64,000 nucleotides of DNA from Cupriavidus neocaledonicus (GCF_000372525.1 NZ_AQUR01000081.1:31417-95416), one strand, 5' to 3'. Counted from the stretch's first letter, positions 37,707 to 46,035 are shown. Made by a program: numbers and translations. The notes: generated by a model not told the origin, from the letters alone.

Positions 37707-37727
37707 GTTACGTGCTACGTAACGTGT
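37707..37727 (+). promoter_or_regulatory. Palindrome GTTACGT-GCT-ACGTAAC plus GTGT extension (site 1)
   Basis: A perfect 7-bp inverted repeat with a 3-bp centre. A 21-bp window matches the site at 37824-37844 on the opposite strand at 19 of 21 positions. Both sites are followed on the same side by a GGGAACA element about 14 bp further. Confidence 0.6.
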
Positions 37728-37823
37728 TCCGGGCATGCGGGAACACGCAGTGCCGGCGCGGCGGGCCCGCGATCGCAGGCTGAGCGCCGCCTTGCCCGCG
37801 CTGTTTTGTTCCCCGGGCACGAC

Positions 37824-37844
37824 ACACGTTACGTAACGCGTAAC
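37824..37844 (-). promoter_or_regulatory. Palindrome related to site 1 (site 2, inverted)
   Basis: On the minus strand it reads GTTACGCGTTACGTAAC plus CGTGT, 19 of 21 identical to the plus-strand site at 37707. CGTTACGTAACG inside it is a perfect 12-bp palindrome. The two sites face each other between the divergent repeat lipoprotein genes. Confidence 0.6.
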
Positions 37845-38079
37845 GCGCGCCTCCCTCTGCGCCAATGCGCCGCCAGGTCTCGCGGCGCCTTGCGCCGACA
37901 CCGCGCAGGCCGCATGCCGCAAGGGCTGGCGGGTGCCATACCCGACTTCGGCGGGGTCTGTGCGGTAGCACGCCAAAGCGCTGGCATACCGATTGCGCCA
38001 TCACCGTCACCGCCGCACGCAGCAGACAAACGCGTTGCGCGGCCGAGCGATTGAAACGACGGGAATGAAGGAACAGATC

Positions 38080-39651
38080 ATGCGCAAACAACAACTCGCC
38101 GCAACGGCACTCCTCGCAACCCTGCTGGCCCTGGGTGGCTGCGCCAGCGGCAGCGGCTCGACCTCGATGGGCACCAGCGATACCGCGGGGACAAATGGCG
38201 GGACCAATGGCGGGACCAAGGGCGGCACGAATGGAGGCACTGGCGGCACCGGCGGAACCGGTGGCGGCACCGACCTGGCCGGTGGCGGTAACGGAGGCAC
38301 GGGCGGCAGCGGCGGCGGCAGCGGCGGCACGGGCGGTGGCAATGGCGGCGACACTGGCGGCAATACCGGCGGTGGCGAGACCCCCACCGCGCTGACCCCG
38401 ACCGCCACGGTGATCAACAACGCCGGCACGGTGCTGGGCAATACGGGCAGCACCGTCAGCGACCTCGGCAACCAGCTTGGCAACGCCACCCTGCCGCTGG
38501 TGCCGGGCCAGACCCAAAGCGGGCTGGGCGGCGTGGTCGCGGCGACCGGCGATGCCGTCGGCGCGCTGGCCACTGGCCTGCAATCCGGGCTGGGCAGCAT
38601 GCCCAATTCAACCAACCCGGTCGGCACCACCGTCGCCAGCACCGGCAATGTCGTGACCGAACTGGGCAAGGCGGTGACCAGCGCCGGCACCGCGGTGAGC
38701 GGCCTGGGCACCGGCCAGCTGGCACCGCTGGCGCCGCTGACTTCGCCGCTGGGCGCGGTGGTCGGCACGCTTGGCAATACCGTGAGCAACACCGGCGGGA
38801 CGCTGACCTCGGTGTTGTCGAGCGGTGCGGTCGAGCAGGTGACCATCACCACCAGCAAGCTGATCGTGCCGATCACCTCGCAACTGACCAGCACCACGCA
38901 GTCACTGGGCGCGGCCACCGGCCTGGGCGCCCCGGCCAGCAGCCTGCTGGCCACCGTGGGCGGCGCGCTGGCCACCGCAGGCGGCAAGCTGCAACAAACC
39001 AACACGCCGGGGGTCGCGGGCGTCGGCGGCGTGGTGAACGCCACCGGCACCACGGTGGCCTCGCTCGGCGGCGCGGTGAACGGCCCTGCCAGCGGCGGGG
39101 GGCTGGGCGCGCTGGGTCCGGTACTGGCACCGGTTACCACGCTGGCCGGGGGGCTGGCAGGCGGGGCAGGCGCTGGCGGCACGGGTTCGCCGCTGGCGCC
39201 TGTCACCGGCCTGGTCGGCAGCGTCACCGGAGGGCTGACCGCCGCCACCGCCAACACGCCGCTGGCTCCGGTCACGTCGCTGGTCAGTGGCGCGGTGGGC
39301 GGGCTGGGCAGCGCCACTGGCGGTACCGGTGGTTCGCCGCTGGCGCCCGTCACCGGCCTGGTCAGCACCGTCACCGGCGGCCTCGCCTCCGCCACGGCCA
39401 GCACGCCGCTGGCACCGGTCACCGGCGCGGTGAGCGGCGTAGTGAATGGCGTGGTCGGCAGCGTTGGCGGCGCAACCGCGGGCACCGGCGCCACCAGCCC
39501 GCTGGCACCGGTCACCAATGTCGTCTCCGCCGTGACCGGCGGCGCCACCACCACCGCGGGCAGCACTACCAAGGGCTCGACCACCGGGCCCGTCGGTGGC
39601 CTGGTCGGCGGCCTGCTCGGCGGCCTGACCGGCGGGCTCGGCCAGAAGTAA
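38080..39651 (+). CDS. Glycine-rich repeat lipoprotein with PLAPVT repeats
   Basis: A 523-residue lipoprotein. The start at 38080 (MRKQQLAATALL) has AAGGA 7 bp upstream; lipobox LALGGC near residue 22. Three zones follow: a Gly-Gly-Thr/Asn low-complexity tract (about 35-110), a region homologous to the divergent paralogue (about 115-390) and a C-terminal zone with five (S/T)PLAPVT units separated by Gly/Ala/Val-rich spacers (39187-39549). It contains no cysteine after the lipobox and no aromatic cluster. Composition is like a secreted, extended or amyloid-like surface protein. A TpsB-type transporter gene follows 189 bp downstream on the same strand. The function is unknown. Confidence 0.82.
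   Translation: MRKQQLAATALLATLLALGGCASGSGSTSMGTSDTAGTNGGTNGGTKGGTNGGTGGTGGTGGGTDLAGGGNGGTGGSGGGSGGTGGGNGGDTGGNTGGGETPTALTPTATVINNAGTVLGNTGSTVSDLGNQLGNATLPLVPGQTQSGLGGVVAATGDAVGALATGLQSGLGSMPNSTNPVGTTVASTGNVVTELGKAVTSAGTAVSGLGTGQLAPLAPLTSPLGAVVGTLGNTVSNTGGTLTSVLSSGAVEQVTITTSKLIVPITSQLTSTTQSLGAATGLGAPASSLLATVGGALATAGGKLQQTNTPGVAGVGGVVNATGTTVASLGGAVNGPASGGGLGALGPVLAPVTTLAGGLAGGAGAGGTGSPLAPVTGLVGSVTGGLTAATANTPLAPVTSLVSGAVGGLGSATGGTGGSPLAPVTGLVSTVTGGLASATASTPLAPVTGAVSGVVNGVVGSVGGATAGTGATSPLAPVTNVVSAVTGGATTTAGSTTKGSTTGPVGGLVGGLLGGLTGGLGQK
38188..38385 (+). repeat. Low-complexity GGT/GGN-coding tract
   Basis: Tandem near-repeats of GGC-GG(G/C)-AC(C/G) codons encode alternating Gly-Gly-Thr, Gly-Gly-Asn and Gly-Ser. 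Repeats of 9 bp such as this can change length by slippage, so this part of the protein may vary between strains. Confidence 0.75.
39187..39549 (+). repeat. Five imperfect repeats encoding (S/T)PLAPVT units
   Basis: Units begin at about 39187, 39256, 39334, 39403 and 39493, each with CCGCTGGC(G/T/A)CC(T/G)GTCAC. The spacing of 23-30 codons is filled with Val/Gly/Ala/Thr-rich sequence. The divergent paralogue has a single copy, so the array expanded in this gene. Confidence 0.75.
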
Positions 39652-39840
39652 TCCTGCCTTGGCCGCTGCCCGGCGATCGCGTGAGCGCGTGATCGCGGGC
39701 GGCGGTGCTCACCTGATTCAACGTAGCGGCCACGCGCTGGACCGGCAGTATCGGCCAGCAGGCGCCCGGGGGTAGCGGCAGCCCCCACGCCCGTGGCACG
39801 CGACGTCAATAGCCGCAGTGTTTCTTACAGGGGTTTTGCC

Positions 39841-41508
39841 ATGCGTGCACGTCATCGCGTTGCCGCGCTGCTGGTCGGCGTCGGCGCGTTCCATCACGGC
39901 CTGGTCCAGGCCGATCCGCGCAGCCCGGTCCAGGGCGATCCGACCCAGACGCTTCCCAAGATTGCCCCGGCCCGGCCCGACAGCCGCGTGACCGTGCAGG
40001 TCGAGCGGCCGCAGCCCGCCATGCAGGACCTGCTCAACGCGCGCCTGACGCCGCGGCGCTTTCGCATCGAAGGCGCGAAGACGCTGCCGTTCGAGGAAGT
40101 GGCCGCGCAGTTCCAGCCGCTGGCCAATCGCGAGGTCACGGTGGCGCAGCTGCTCGAAGCCGCCAATGCGGTGACGCAGATGTACAAGGCGCGCGGCTAC
40201 CCGCTGTCGTTCGCGTTCGTGCCGGCGCAGGACTTTGCCAATGGCGATGTGCTGATCACGGTGGTCGAAGGCTACGTCGCCAAGGTGACCGTGACCGGCA
40301 AGGCGGGCCCGGCCGAGCGCCGCCTGCGCGCCATCGCCGAGAAACTGCAGCAGGACCGCCCGCTGCGCCAGGACCGCTTCGAGCACTACGTCAACGCGCT
40401 GGCGCTGCAGCCCGGGCTGCAGGTGGCGGCCACGGTGCAGCCGCCCACCACCACCGACGGCGCCTGCGAGATGGTGCTCGAGGTCAAGCGCAAGCCCTTC
40501 ACGTTCGGCACCGGCATCGAATACATGTCGCCGGGCCTGCGCGCCATCGCCACGGCCACCACCAACAGCCTGACGCCGCTGGGCGAGCAGGTCTCGGTGT
40601 CGGCGCTGTTTCCCAAGGGCCGCGACAGCGAGGAATACTACGCCGCCAGCTATGCGCAGCCGCTCGGCACCGAAGGCATGGTGGCGCGGCTCAACGCCTC
40701 GCACTACCGCGGCGTGCCGCAGAACGCGACGCTGGCGCCGATCGGCTTCAACCCGCGCTATGTCAACGACACCAGGCGCATCGGCGGCACCCTGAGCTAT
40801 CCGCTGCTGCTGTCCAACGCGCATACGCTGACACTGACCGGCGGCGTCTACGGCGCCGACCAGTTCGAGCGCTATACCCACACCGCCACCGGCACGCGCG
40901 TCACGCTCGGCACCAACGTGCGCGTGGCCACGGCGGAGCTGACCTACCTGCAACGCGGCGAAGGCGTCAGCCGCAACGCCACGCTGGGCCTGTACAAGGG
41001 CTTCGATGCGCTGGGCGCGAGCCGCCAGAACAACAACAACGACCTGAGCTTCTTGCGCACGCGGCTGCTGCTGTCGCAATCGAAGGACCTGCCGGCGGGC
41101 TTTGGCCTGACCCTGGCCGCCGCCGGCCAGTACAGCGGCGACCGGCTCGCCTCGGGCGAGCAGATCAGCTTTGGCGGACGCTTCTTCGGCCTGGGCTACC
41201 CCGCCGGCGAAGTCGCGGGCGACAAGGGTTGGGGCGCGTCGGCGGAGATCAGCCGGCTGTTCCTGCCGGACCTGACCTATCTGCGCACGATCCAGCCCTA
41301 TGTTTTGGCCGACGTGGCGCGCGTGTATTCGAACAGCGTGTCGCTGTCGCACCGCAGCCTGTCGTCGGTGGCGCTCGGCGCGCGCTTCTCGGACCGACGC
41401 TACTACACGCTGGACCTGTCGCTGGCGCAGCCGGTCGGGGACAAGCCGACCAATGCCAGCCGCCGCTCGCCCCGCATCAACATGATCTATTCCTACCAGT
41501 TCGACTGA
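39841..41508 (+). CDS. TpsB-type outer-membrane transporter (ShlB/FhaC/HecB family)
   Basis: A 555-residue two-partner secretion translocator. A short signal-like N-terminus is followed by POTRA domains (LTPRRFRIEGAKTLPFEEVA, then VVEGYVAKVTVTGKAGPA at about residues 145-165) and a 16-strand barrel ending in Phe-Asp (YSYQFD). The loop-6 motif, VRG(Y/F) in most members, reads GLGYP in GGRFFGLGYPAGEVAGDKGW, so the usual arginine is missing at that position. No TpsA exoprotein with a haemagglutination domain is encoded nearby; the upstream repeat lipoproteins are the only surface-like candidates. An intrinsic terminator follows. Confidence 0.88.
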   Translation: MRARHRVAALLVGVGAFHHGLVQADPRSPVQGDPTQTLPKIAPARPDSRVTVQVERPQPAMQDLLNARLTPRRFRIEGAKTLPFEEVAAQFQPLANREVTVAQLLEAANAVTQMYKARGYPLSFAFVPAQDFANGDVLITVVEGYVAKVTVTGKAGPAERRLRAIAEKLQQDRPLRQDRFEHYVNALALQPGLQVAATVQPPTTTDGACEMVLEVKRKPFTFGTGIEYMSPGLRAIATATTNSLTPLGEQVSVSALFPKGRDSEEYYAASYAQPLGTEGMVARLNASHYRGVPQNATLAPIGFNPRYVNDTRRIGGTLSYPLLLSNAHTLTLTGGVYGADQFERYTHTATGTRVTLGTNVRVATAELTYLQRGEGVSRNATLGLYKGFDALGASRQNNNNDLSFLRTRLLLSQSKDLPAGFGLTLAAAGQYSGDRLASGEQISFGGRFFGLGYPAGEVAGDKGWGASAEISRLFLPDLTYLRTIQPYVLADVARVYSNSVSLSHRSLSSVALGARFSDRRYYTLDLSLAQPVGDKPTNASRRSPRINMIYSYQFD

Positions 41509-41536
41509 GTCCTCGCCTTTCCAAGGTTCCCTGCAC

Positions 41537-41571
41537 GGCCGGCGGCAAGTTCAGCGCCGGCCGATTTTTTT
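41537..41571 (+). terminator. Rho-independent terminator after the TpsB gene
   Basis: GGCCGGCG-gcaagttcag-CGCCGGCC followed by GA and seven T residues, 29 bp after the TpsB stop. Confidence 0.9.
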
Positions 41572-41681
41572 GCGACGACCGCAACATGCGGGCCGCGCTG
41601 GCGGTGGCGCCATTTCGCAACACTGTTGACGTTCAACAAGCAGGGTAACGCGGCTCAATCTTGACCAGTCAACCATCACTA

Positions 41682-41700
41682 AATGATAATACCTCTCATT
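41682..41700 (+). promoter_or_regulatory. Fur-box-like site upstream of the siderophore receptor
   Basis: AATGATAATACCTCTCATT lies 31 bp upstream of the GTG start of the TonB receptor. It keeps the TGATAAT half of a Fur box and a partial inverted half (CTCATT). It is consistent with iron-repressed expression but is not a full consensus site. Confidence 0.55.
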
Positions 41701-41731
41701 ACCATTTCTGTTCGCTAATAAAGAGGGCAAA

Positions 41732-44008
41732 GTGCAGCATTCGGCAGTCATAACGAGAAAGAGCCACGGCAGGCTGGGCGCCATGCCGCGCTTGACCGGC
41801 ATGGTCGGCGCAGCGGTTGCCGCGGCACCGGTCGCCGCGCAAGAGGCGCCCAAGCCGGTCAACCTGCCGCAGGTAACGGTCACCGGCGACAGCGGTTTCA
41901 AGGCGGAAAGCTCGTCGTCGATCAAGAATCCCGAGCCGCTGCGCGATACGCCGCGCTCGATCACGGTGATTCCGCAGGAAGTGATCCAGAGCACTGGCTC
42001 GACCACGCTGACCGACGTGCTGCGCACGGTGCCGGGCATCGCGTTTGGCGCAGGCGAGGGCGGAAACCCGGTCGGCGACCGGCCGTTTATCCGCGGCTAT
42101 GACGCGCAGGCCAGCACCTTCCTCGACGGGTTCCGCGATATCGGCGCGCAGTCGCGCGAGCTGTTCAACGTCGAGAACGTCGAAGTGACCAAGGGCCCGG
42201 CCGGCGCCTACGACGGCCGCGGCTCCGCCGGCGGCAGCATCAATATCACCAGCAAGGCGCCCAGGCTGGGCAACTTTGCCGAAGGCAATCTCGGCTTCGG
42301 CAACGCGCAGTACGTGCGCGGCACCGCCGACGGCAACTGGCAGTTCGCCGACCACGCGGCGTTCCGCCTCAATGCGATGTTCCACGACCAGGACGTCGCC
42401 GGGCGCGATGCCGTGCACCAGAAGCGCTGGGGCGTGGCGCCGTCGGTGGCGTTCGGCCTGGGCACCGACACGCGCCTGACGCTGTCGTACTACCACATGC
42501 AGACCGACGACATCCCCGACGTCGGCATCCCGTACAACAACCCGGCCTTCACCGCGCGCCGCGATGGCCGGCCGCGCACGCGCCAGGCCGGCGACGGCTC
42601 GCCGGTCAACGTGCCGCGCAGCACTTACTACGGCCTGCTCGACCGCGACTTCCGCAAGGACCAGGCCGACATGGGCACGATCCGCTTCGAGCACGATTTT
42701 TCGCCGGCGCTGAAGTTCCGCAACCAGACCCGCTTGTCGCGCACCAGCCAGGACTACATCTACACGCAGCCTGACGACAGCAAGGGCAACATCTACTACG
42801 ACCTGCTCTGGCGGCGCGTGAACACGCGCTATTCCACCGCGCGCACGGTGGCCAACCAGACCGACCTGTCGGGCGAGTTCCTGACCGGCGCGATCAAGCA
42901 CAAGTACGTGTTCGGCGTGGAGTTCTCGCAGGAAAAGAGCGAGAACGACAGCTACAACGTCGACACCGGCAACAGCAATTGCCCCAACGGCGCGGGCGCG
43001 GCCGGCGGCTACAACTGCACCACGCTGCTCAACCCCAATCCCAACGACCCGTGGGCCGGCAGCATCGCGCGCGCCAACAACCCCACCAACGCCAGGACCA
43101 ATACGGCGTCGGTGTACCTGTTCGACTCGGTCGAGCTGACCAAGCAGTGGATCGTCAACGGCGGCGTGCGCTTCGACAGCTACCGTTCGCGCTTCACCGC
43201 GGCGCGCGCGGCCAATGGCTCGCGCGCGGAATACTCGCGCGACGACAACCTGTTCAACTACCAGCTGGGCGTGGTGTACAAGCCGGTGGAGAACGCCAGC
43301 TTCTACGTGTCGTACGGCACTTCGTCGACCCCCGCGGGCGCGTTCCTGGCGCAGGGCTCGGACCCCAACGGCCTGGCCCCGGACCGCAGCGGCAACCGCG
43401 GCGACCAGCTCGCGCCGGAAAAGAACCGCTCATTCGAACTGGGCACCAAGTGGGACGTGCTGAAGAACCGCCTGGCCCTGACCGCGGCAATCTTCCGCAT
43501 CGAGACCACCAATGCGCGCATCGTGCAGCAGGACGGCACCGCGGCCATGGCCGGCAACAAGCGCGTGGACGGCTTCGAGCTGGGCTTCTCCGGCAACCTG
43601 ACCGAGAAGTGGGCCATGTTCGGCGGCTACACCCATCTGAAGAGCGAGCTGCGCAACAACGGCGGCGCCGGCTCGGCCTTCGGCCAGACCAACGGCCAGG
43701 CGTTCCCGAATACGCCGGAAGACAGCTTCAGCCTGTGGACCACTTACCAGCTGCTGCCCAACCTGACCATCGGCGGCGGCGCTTACTACGTGTCGAAGAT
43801 CTGGGGCAACCAGGGCACCAACAAGTGGGTGCCGCCGTACTGGCGCTTCGATGCGATGGCCGCCTACCGCATCAACAAATACGTGGCGCTGCAGCTGAAC
43901 GTGCAGAACCTGACCGACAAGACCTACTACAGCCAGGCCTATACCTCGCACTATGCGACGGTGGCCTCGGGCCGCACCGCGGTGCTGAACCTGAACCTGC
44001 GCTACTGA
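41732..44008 (+). CDS. TonB-dependent siderophore receptor (catecholate Fiu/PiuA-like)
   Basis: A 758-residue outer-membrane receptor for ferric siderophores. The GTG start at 41732 has AAGAGGG 4 bp upstream. After the signal peptide (ending APVAAQ) comes the plug (RDTPRSITVIPQEVIQSTGS, then FIRGYDAQASTFLDGFRD and VEVTKGPAGAYDGRGSAGGSINITSK), and the 22-strand barrel ends NLNLRY with a terminal aromatic. Two cysteines (about residues 415 and 427) probably pair in an extracellular loop. A Sel1-repeat gene follows, as in other PiuA/Fiu loci, but the usual PiuC dioxygenase is absent. The Fur-like site suggests iron control. Confidence 0.93.
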   Translation: MQHSAVITRKSHGRLGAMPRLTGMVGAAVAAAPVAAQEAPKPVNLPQVTVTGDSGFKAESSSSIKNPEPLRDTPRSITVIPQEVIQSTGSTTLTDVLRTVPGIAFGAGEGGNPVGDRPFIRGYDAQASTFLDGFRDIGAQSRELFNVENVEVTKGPAGAYDGRGSAGGSINITSKAPRLGNFAEGNLGFGNAQYVRGTADGNWQFADHAAFRLNAMFHDQDVAGRDAVHQKRWGVAPSVAFGLGTDTRLTLSYYHMQTDDIPDVGIPYNNPAFTARRDGRPRTRQAGDGSPVNVPRSTYYGLLDRDFRKDQADMGTIRFEHDFSPALKFRNQTRLSRTSQDYIYTQPDDSKGNIYYDLLWRRVNTRYSTARTVANQTDLSGEFLTGAIKHKYVFGVEFSQEKSENDSYNVDTGNSNCPNGAGAAGGYNCTTLLNPNPNDPWAGSIARANNPTNARTNTASVYLFDSVELTKQWIVNGGVRFDSYRSRFTAARAANGSRAEYSRDDNLFNYQLGVVYKPVENASFYVSYGTSSTPAGAFLAQGSDPNGLAPDRSGNRGDQLAPEKNRSFELGTKWDVLKNRLALTAAIFRIETTNARIVQQDGTAAMAGNKRVDGFELGFSGNLTEKWAMFGGYTHLKSELRNNGGAGSAFGQTNGQAFPNTPEDSFSLWTTYQLLPNLTIGGGAYYVSKIWGNQGTNKWVPPYWRFDAMAAYRINKYVALQLNVQNLTDKTYYSQAYTSHYATVASGRTAVLNLNLRY

Positions 44009-44035
44009 GCGCCGTGGCCGCCCAGGCCACACCAC

Positions 44036-44070
44036 GCGGCACGCGGCCGGCTCCGGCCGCGTGCCGCTTT
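44036..44070 (+). terminator. Strong hairpin terminator after the TonB receptor
   Basis: GCGGCACGCGGCCGG and CCGGCCGCGTGCCGC form a perfect 15-bp stem with a very small loop, followed by TTTGCCTTT. It lies 28 bp after the receptor stop. Confidence 0.75.
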
Positions 44071-44093
44071 GCCTTTCAACCGAAGCCCCTTGT

Positions 44094-44879
44094 ATGGATA
44101 CCCTGCCCTTTCGCGTCGCCACGCCGGTCGAACTGGAACAGCTCGGTCCCGCCGCGCTGCGCGACAAGCTGACCGGCCCGCCACAGCTGGCGCTGCCGTG
44201 GCTGGGCGGCGCCGCGGTGGCGGGCCACCTCGACGCGCAGATGGTGCTGGGCCAGTGGTTCCTGGCCGGCCATGGCGTCGCGCGCGACCCGGTGCGGGCC
44301 TTCGCCTGGTTCAAGCACGCCGCGCACGCCGGCCACGCGGGCGCGGTCAACCTGGCCGGCCGCTGCTACGAGAACGGCTGGGGCACCGCGCCGGACCACC
44401 GCGCCGCCGCGCACTGGTACACGCTGGCGGCCGAGCGCGGCTCGGACTGGGGCATGTACAACCTGGCCACGGCGCTGGTGCTGGGCCGCGGCATCGCCGC
44501 GGACCGGCGCGCCGCGCTCGGCTGGTACCAGCGCGCGGCGGCGCTGGGCCATGCCAAATCGCTCAATATCCTCGGCGGCTTCCATGAAGACGGCTGGGAA
44601 GTGGCACAGGACCCGGCGCGCGCAACCGTGTACTACCGCGACGCGGCCGAAGGCGGCGACTTCCGCGGCCAGTTCAACTACGCGCGCATGCTGGCGCTGG
44701 CGGGCCGCGAAGCGGAAGCGCGGCAATGGATAAGGCGGGTGCCGCAGACCGCCACCGGGCCCTTTATCGACAAGATGCTCGCGTTCCTGCGCGACGCGCC
44801 GCAGCCGGCGCTGCAGCGCCTGTACGCGCATGCCAGCGAGGCCGCGCAGCGGATACCGCCTGCTGCTGCCCCCGTCTGA
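44094..44879 (+). CDS. Sel1-like tetratricopeptide repeat protein
   Basis: A 261-residue cytoplasmic protein made of Sel1-like repeats: AQMVLGQWFLAGHGVARDPVRAF, AVNLAGRCYENGWGTAPD, GMYNLATALVLGRGIAADRRAA and SLNILGGFHEDGWEVAQDPARA are successive units (about residues 50-200). The start at 44094 (MDTLPFRVATP) is preferred to an earlier in-frame ATG that would lie in the terminator. Genes of this type follow siderophore receptors in many proteobacteria. They are thought to be accessory, but the exact role is unknown. Confidence 0.85.
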   Translation: MDTLPFRVATPVELEQLGPAALRDKLTGPPQLALPWLGGAAVAGHLDAQMVLGQWFLAGHGVARDPVRAFAWFKHAAHAGHAGAVNLAGRCYENGWGTAPDHRAAAHWYTLAAERGSDWGMYNLATALVLGRGIAADRRAALGWYQRAAALGHAKSLNILGGFHEDGWEVAQDPARATVYYRDAAEGGDFRGQFNYARMLALAGREAEARQWIRRVPQTATGPFIDKMLAFLRDAPQPALQRLYAHASEAAQRIPPAAAPV

Positions 44880-44892
44880 CCGCAGCGTGGAC

Positions 44893-45099
44893 TCAGGTCA
44901 CGCGGAAGCCCACCTTCAACGTGACCTGGTAGTGCGCGATCTTGCCGTTCTGGATATGGCCGCGCGTTTCCACCACTTCGAACCAGTCGATGTTCTTGAT
45001 GGTCTCGCCAGCCTTGGCGATGGCGCTCTGGATGGCCTGGTCGCAGCCGTCGGGCGAGGAGCCGACGATCTCGACCAGCTTGTAGGTGTGGTTGGTCAT
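44893..45099 (-). CDS. Dodecin (flavin-storage protein)
   Basis: A 68-residue protein that assembles into a dodecamer and binds riboflavin or FMN. The family segments MTNHTYKLVEIVGSS, AIQSAIAKAGETIKNIDWFEVVETRGHI and KIAHYQVTLKVGF are all present. The start at 45099 matches the family length and has AGGAGAGG-like sequence just upstream. It is convergent with the Sel1 gene and divergent from the PLD gene. Confidence 0.94.
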   Translation of the reverse strand: MTNHTYKLVEIVGSSPDGCDQAIQSAIAKAGETIKNIDWFEVVETRGHIQNGKIAHYQVTLKVGFRVT

Positions 45100-45318
45100 T
45101 GCCTCTCCTTGGCGGCCGCCGCCGCAGGGGTTGCCTCCATCATAGGCGCCGGCCGCGGATAGTCCCAAGGCCGCCGCGGCACGCCGTAAGCGCCACAGAT
45201 CCTGTTACACAATCCCGCTTTGCCAGTGGCGTATCCGGCTGCTACGCTGCGTTCCCGCCCCGGACAGGTGCGGCGCGCGGCGCGCGCACGCTGTCCTTCA
45301 CCGACGCCAAGATCCGCC

Positions 45319-46035
45319 GTGACTTATCGCTTTATTCGCCGGGCCGTGCTGGGCCTGGGCCTGGCCACCGCCGTGTCGGCCTTCACTTCATTCAGTCCCT
45401 TCGCGCTGCTGGCGCACGCCCGTTCGGCATCGGCCTTCGACCAGGTGTCCGAGACCATCGCCAACAGCATCAGCGAGACCTTCAACGAGGCCGTCGCCAA
45501 TCACTTCCCGTCCCGCACCGGCAAGCCCGCGCAACCGGCCCAGCCGCCCGACGCCCGGCCGATGCCGACCAAACCCTTTGCCGATGGCAGCGGCTACACG
45601 CTGTGCTTCGTGCCGGATGGCGCGAGTTGCCAGGCGCTGCTGATCAATGCCATTCGCAGCACGCGCCAGCGCCTGCTGATCCAGGCCTATTCGTTCACCA
45701 GCGCGCCGATTGCCGAGGCCGTGGCGCAGGCGCACCGGCGCGGCGTCGACGTGCGCGTGATCCTGGACAAGAGCCAGCAGAGCGAGCGCTATACCAGCGC
45801 CACCTTCCTCAAGCACGCCGGCGTGCCGGTGGTGATCGACAACAAGCCCGCGATCGCCCATAACAAGGTGATGGTGTTCGACGACCAGGCGGTGTTCACC
45901 GGCTCCTTCAACTTCACCAAGTCGGCGCAGGAACGCAATGCCGAGAACGGCATGCTCATCCGCGGCGACGCGGCGGTGGTCAAGGCCTATACCGACAACT
46001 GGCACACGCGCTACCGGCAGTCGCGCGCGTACTGA
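45319..46035 (+). CDS. Secreted phospholipase D-family protein with one HKD motif
   Basis: A 238-residue protein from a GTG start at 45319 (TYRFIRRAVLGLGLATAVSA forms a signal peptide or anchor); an upstream in-frame ATG at 45220 is less likely. It contains one PLD motif, HNKVMVFDDQAVFTGSFNFT (HxK-x4-D), as in the Nuc endonuclease of pKM101 and BfiL-like enzymes that act as dimers. The preceding segment ALLINAIRSTRQRLLIQAYSFTSAPIAEAV is the usual first strand-helix. A secreted nuclease or phosphodiesterase is the likely activity; the substrate is not known. Confidence 0.85.
   Translation: MTYRFIRRAVLGLGLATAVSAFTSFSPFALLAHARSASAFDQVSETIANSISETFNEAVANHFPSRTGKPAQPAQPPDARPMPTKPFADGSGYTLCFVPDGASCQALLINAIRSTRQRLLIQAYSFTSAPIAEAVAQAHRRGVDVRVILDKSQQSERYTSATFLKHAGVPVVIDNKPAIAHNKVMVFDDQAVFTGSFNFTKSAQERNAENGMLIRGDAAVVKAYTDNWHTRYRQSRAY

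Larger units (their letters stand above)
37388..38079. other. Regulatory region between divergent repeat lipoproteins
   Basis: A 692-bp gap between two homologous, divergently transcribed genes. It contains two inverted copies of a TTACGTAA-centred palindrome (37707-37727 and 37824-37844), about 100 bp apart. No convincing coding frame was found; several open frames are GC artefacts. Confidence 0.7.

Noticed and set aside
36272..39651. Collagen-like proteins
   Set aside because: Gly content is high, but no regular Gly-X-Y triplet runs are seen, so a collagen triple helix is not supported.
38007..39809. 600-codon proline-rich frame antisense to the repeat lipoprotein gene
   Set aside because: Pro/Pro/Val repeats are the complement of Gly-rich codons. 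There is no ribosome-binding site and the plus-strand lipoprotein has a signal peptide and a homologous paralogue.
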